This document shows, in pieces, positions 60,186-64,000 of a stretch of 64,000 nt of DNA. Source of the stretch: Sordaria brevicollis (taxonomy: Eukaryota; Ascomycota; Sordariomycetes; Sordariales; Sordariaceae); contig JAUTDP010000006.1 of assembly GCA_033439795.1 (NCBI GenBank), positions 124,001 through 188,000 on the forward strand, read 5' to 3'. The notes under the pieces are model-generated. The model did not search any database. It saw nothing but the letters and a program-made list of their open reading frames with translations, and was not told where the DNA came from. Position numbers and translations under genes: made by a program. How positions within the stretch are numbered: position 1 is the stretch's first letter; the number at the start of each line of letters is the position of its first letter.

Positions 60186-61285
60186 TTAATATCCGTCTCA
60201 TCCTTTCTATTTACCGTTACACTAAAATATTAAACTATTCCGCCTTCTTAATCTATTATTTTATCCCCTATTTACTACCGCTTTCCGCCTTCTATTCTCC
60301 GCCTATTTACCTTTTTAACCGCTATTAAATTTCCTAACCGTTAAATTTTTTTTTATTCCTTTTATCCTTTTCCTCCCCTACTATAGCTATATTTCTATTA
60401 TAATTTATATTAGCGTAAAAACTTCCTTCCTCTAAATATAAAAATCCTTTATCCTTTTAAATTTTTTTAAACTTTTCTTTCCTTTAATAATAATAATCGA
60501 TTTAAAATAACCACTCCCCGTTAAAAATATATTAAAGCGCTCCGTAAAATAATAAAAACCTTTAATAAGGATAAGGGCGAAAATTCGTCTCCCCTTTACC
60601 TTCCTTCGTTAACTTTTATATTTAATACGGCTAATACCGATATTAAAACTAATTTCGAACGTATTATTAAATACTTTATTAATAATAAATTTTTCTATAT
60701 ATTAAAAAAAGGGTAAATCCTCCCTTTGCTATATTTTATCTTTATATTAATTTCTCCGAAATTATATTTATATTCTCCTATATTTCGCTTATACCTTCTA
60801 ATTAATTAAAGCCCTTTTTGCCTTCCTAACTATCCTAAATTATAATACTTATATAAAAGCTATTGCTAAATTAACCTATTATATCCCTAATTACTTAAAT
60901 AAATTGCTATCTTCTATATTATTAATATTTCCTATTCTAATTCGTCCTTAAATAAATTCAATTAAATTATTTAATATATTTTAATAATTTCGTATTATAT
61001 AATTAATATACCTCGCGGCTTCTATAATTTCTATAATACTTTCTAAGAGAAAATCGTTAATAAAAACCTAATTAATAGCGAATTCCGCGATTATTTTATC
61101 TACTTTTATATTATTATTAAAGAATTTATTAACGCGATTCGCCTTCGCCTTATTAACGACGGCTTTACTAATACCTTAAAGTAATTTATTCGCTATAAAA
61201 AGTAATCGGTCAATAATTACCTCCAAAAAAATTATTATAAATTCCTCCTTTCTAATAAAAATAATTTAATTAATAATTATATTCC
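60186..61285. other. RIP-degraded unassigned sequence
   Basis: AT-rich and full of stops. A plus-strand frame can be followed in pieces (for example KGENSSPLYLPSLTF near 60,570) and may be a Gag or ORF1 remnant that continues beyond the solo LTR. The family was not identified. Confidence 0.4.
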
Positions 61286-61585
61286 TGATACGGAACGTTT
61301 CATGTATATATAGTATAAGGTTACACATGGTAGTAAAAGTGCATGTTGAATGCCATGGCGGCCCGGCGTGCCGGGCCGGCAAGGCTGTCGCGATCGCGAC
61401 CACGGAAGTGGGTCCGACGCGGCTCAGGAAGAGTGGGCCTTCCACGAAAGGATATCCTTCCTTTCGTGTGCGGGCGCACACTCTTTCTGATTCTTCTTTC
61501 GACATCACGCTTTACACAGGAATAATATCACTTGCTTTTGCATCAATTGCAGGGTTGTTCTTTGAGGCGAAAGCAGTCCATATCA
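61286..61585. mobile_element. Unmutated solo LTR with target duplication
   Basis: A 300-bp GC-normal island in RIP'd DNA. It begins TGATA and ends TATCA (perfect terminal inverted repeat, TG...CA) and is flanked by the 5-bp duplication ATTCC (61281-61285 and 61586-61590). It keeps many CA and TG dinucleotides and so escaped RIP. It contains GC-rich palindromic patches near 61,360 and 61,450. There is no internal element sequence, so it is a solo LTR or a very small non-autonomous element. Orientation is unknown. Confidence 0.82.
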
Positions 61586-61590
61586 ATTCC

Positions 61591-62000
61591 TTTAAATAAT
61601 ATCCCCTATAATAATAGTAATAATTTACCTTATAACGGTAATAGTAATTTACTTTATAATAATAACGGTAGAATTCCCCCGAATAATAATAATATTTGTA
61701 TATTTTCTTATAGTAATTCTCCGATAAAAATTAATTCGCCGGCTATTCGTCCTACCGGTCTTATTCCTATTAATAATAATTAATTCGCTTAGCGTTAATT
61801 TATAATTAATATTATATATTAATATATTCGTTAATTCGATAAATAGAACCGTTTATTCGCCAATAATAATAAAATATTAAAGGCTTTAATTAATTATAAA
61901 AAAAAGTAATAATTAAATAAGTCGTTGCTTTTGCGGCCCAATAAATTCTTAATTAAATGGAAATCTTCCTTTATCCTCGTTTTAGTGTATTAATAAATAA
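61591..62000. other. RIP-degraded unassigned sequence
   Basis: Continues the AT-rich plus-strand relic interrupted by the solo LTR. An Asn-rich plus frame runs to 61,783 (NGRIPPNNNNICIFSYSNSP), possibly a Gag tail. Confidence 0.35.
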
Positions 62001-64000
62001 AAATAAAAAAAAAGGAAAAAAAGAAAATTAAGAATAACGAACGAATTCGTTTCGCTATTCTTTTTTTAATTCGATTATTAAATAGTATTTATTTAATTAT
62101 TTTAATTAAAATATTTATAATAAAATCCTTTCAACTTTAATTCTATTATTTAAATAAATTTAGAATTATTCTTACGTTTATAATTAATTAATTATTATAA
62201 ATTATATATTTACTATCTAAAAATATTCGAACGTAATATAATAAAACGTTTTTTATCCTAATTTATACAAATAAATAGGGGTATTAACGTCGGGGATTCT
62301 CTTTTAAAAAAAAAGGCCTTAAAGCTAATTACTTCCATTTTCGTTTAAACGAGGAAGGAATTCTTCGCTTTCGTTAATAAATAATAATCTTTATCGTCTT
62401 CGGAAAATTAAATTCTCTTCTACTTCTTCTTTTTTTAACCGATTATATACCGTTTTATTATAATATCGTTAAATTTCGGGTCGAAATTAATAATTATAAA
62501 TTTATACCGCCGATTTAATTTAATTACTATTACCGTTAATTAATAATTATAGTATAATATTTACTCTCTTTTTATAATATCCTCTAATTATACTTTTCGA
62601 TCGAAAGTTAAAAGTTCTAGCGGTTATAATAATTAAATAAATACGCTTATTACCGGGGGCGGTCCTATTATAATCGTTATAAAATTCTCTATCGGTATTT
62701 ATTCCTCCGTTTATTTAATTTTAATAATACTATTCTCCAATTTATTAATAAATAGTTAATTTCTTATTCGTTTTATTTAAATATAATTAATTATTTAAAT
62801 TATTATTCCTTAAACGAATTTAACCTAATCCGTACGGGCGAATTTCTCTTTAAAAACCTTTACCCGTTTATTAAAATAGAAGTTAAATAGCGGGTAAAAA
62901 ATTTCCGTTTTAAAATTCCGTACCGGCGTAACCTTATACGCCTTAGCGACGACTTTTAAATATTTAATTTAATATTTAATTAATCCGATTATTATCCTTT
63001 AAAATTTGTTATATATTTCTATCGGTTAATAGAAAGTTAAAATTCTATATATAATCGTACTTCGAATATATTTAATATAAATCTCCTTCGTACGAACGAA
63101 GGAATAACCCTAAATTTTTATAGTTAATTAAATTAATGTATTCGTTTAAATCTTTATTTTCTTTTTAATAACCTCCGTATAAATTCGATAATTAAATTTA
63201 TAATTTAATTAAACGCCTAAGAATTTTATTAATTCCATCGGTCGAAATATAATATCCCCGAATTAAAAAATCTCCGTTTTTAATACCTTTATCCGTATAA
63301 AATATATTAATTCTATTTTATTCGCTTCGAATTCTATATTTCTCTCCCCTACCTATTTAGAATAAATTTCTTATATTATTTAAAATATTTTATAATTCTC
63401 TTCGGTAATCTTTATTATAGCGATAATATTAATATCGTTAATAAAGCCGACTGTAATTATATTTTTAATTATAATTAATTTATAATATAATAAAATAATA
63501 AAAAGGATAAAAAGAATTAAAGAAAGGGGGGAACCTTAAAGTATTCTGGCTTTTATAACGTAGGGAACGGATATTTCGTCGTTGAAAAAAAAGGAATTTC
63601 TTCGTCCGTTAACGAAATTTATTACCTATTCAAAAATTTATTGTAAAAATTATATTTCCTATAAAATATATAATAATTATTTATAATTAATTTTATTGAA
63701 TACGCTTTTAAAATTAAAGAATATTAACGACGTAACGGCTCTGAATTTCTAAACCGTATATATAGTATTTATAATAATACGAATAGTAAATTCGGTCGAA
63801 CGGCCTACCTAATTATTTATTTAACCCTTTAATAAAAGGTTAAATTCTTTTGCAATTTAAATAAATTTTTTAATAATAAACGTTTCGAAGATTTTCCTAA
63901 CGTTATTTAATAATAAAATTAACCTCTATACGCTAATTAACTTTTATTATACGGCGGTTTTTCTTAACTTTTTAAAAACGATTACTTTCGCATTTTTAAA
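62001..64000 (-). mobile_element. RIP-degraded LINE (Tad-like) relic, runs off window
   Basis: On the minus strand the reverse-transcriptase boxes of a non-LTR retrotransposon can be read. A degenerate QGSPLS box lies at about 63,510-63,545 (its Gln codon is now TAA, followed by GSPLSLILFILF). A GF[VI]xD box lies at about 63,436-63,460 (TVGFINDINIIAI). Then come EFEANKIELIYF and KFLGV near 63,210-63,340. This order and spacing is typical of LINE reverse transcriptases such as Neurospora Tad. The 5' part lies beyond the window; the 3' end near 62,000 is a guess based on A-rich sequence there. Confidence 0.72.

Overview
The window is nuclear DNA of a filamentous ascomycete, most probably a Neurospora or a close Sordariaceae relative. 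The genes have short introns with GTAAGT/GTGAGT-type donors and CAMMATGG-like starts. The proteins are typical fungal ones (fungal-type Dicer, KapC-like bZIP, nhTMEM16-like anoctamin, Nca2, Slh1). Two long AT-rich blocks carry the C-to-T/G-to-A signature of repeat-induced point mutation (RIP). There are no bacterial-type operons, CRISPR arrays, rRNA genes or convincing tRNA genes.

Layout: 0.5-16.7 kb is ordinary gene space. It holds a Pro/Ser-rich unknown protein, a small secreted protein with a Kex2 site, a KapC-type bZIP factor, an amidohydrolase, a pterin-4a-carbinolamine dehydratase and an ERG25-type sterol C4-methyl oxidase. A 6,010-bp Ty1/copia element lies at 16,694-22,703 on the minus strand, with 169-bp LTRs and a 5-bp target duplication; RIP has destroyed its interior. 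The segment 23.2-54.6 kb is gene-rich: NCA2, a Sec4/Rab8 GTPase, an Slh1/ASCC3 double-cassette helicase, TAP42, pyridoxamine-phosphate oxidase, Dicer-like DCL-1, a Rab with a very long insertion, a cytochrome-b2-type FMN dehydrogenase and a TMEM16 scramblase. From about 54.9 kb to the end the sequence is again RIP-degraded. It holds a plus-strand copia relic, a minus-strand LINE (Tad-like) relic that runs off the window, and one unmutated 300-bp solo LTR inserted with its own target duplication.

The genes are independent eukaryotic transcription units and most are housekeeping (sterol, pyridoxal-phosphate and pterin metabolism, vesicle traffic, TOR/PP2A signalling, ribosome quality control, lipid scrambling). 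A biological link can be drawn between the RNA-silencing nuclease DCL-1 and the inactivated transposons on both sides, but this is context and not evidence of a new system. I found no clearly undescribed multi-gene system. The most useful observations concern how RIP stops inside the LTRs, the young solo LTR in old RIP'd DNA, the Rab with a roughly 140-residue insertion, and introns that split Walker A motifs in both helicase genes. Exon-intron models were built by hand from splice signals, reading phase and family knowledge, and have no transcript support.
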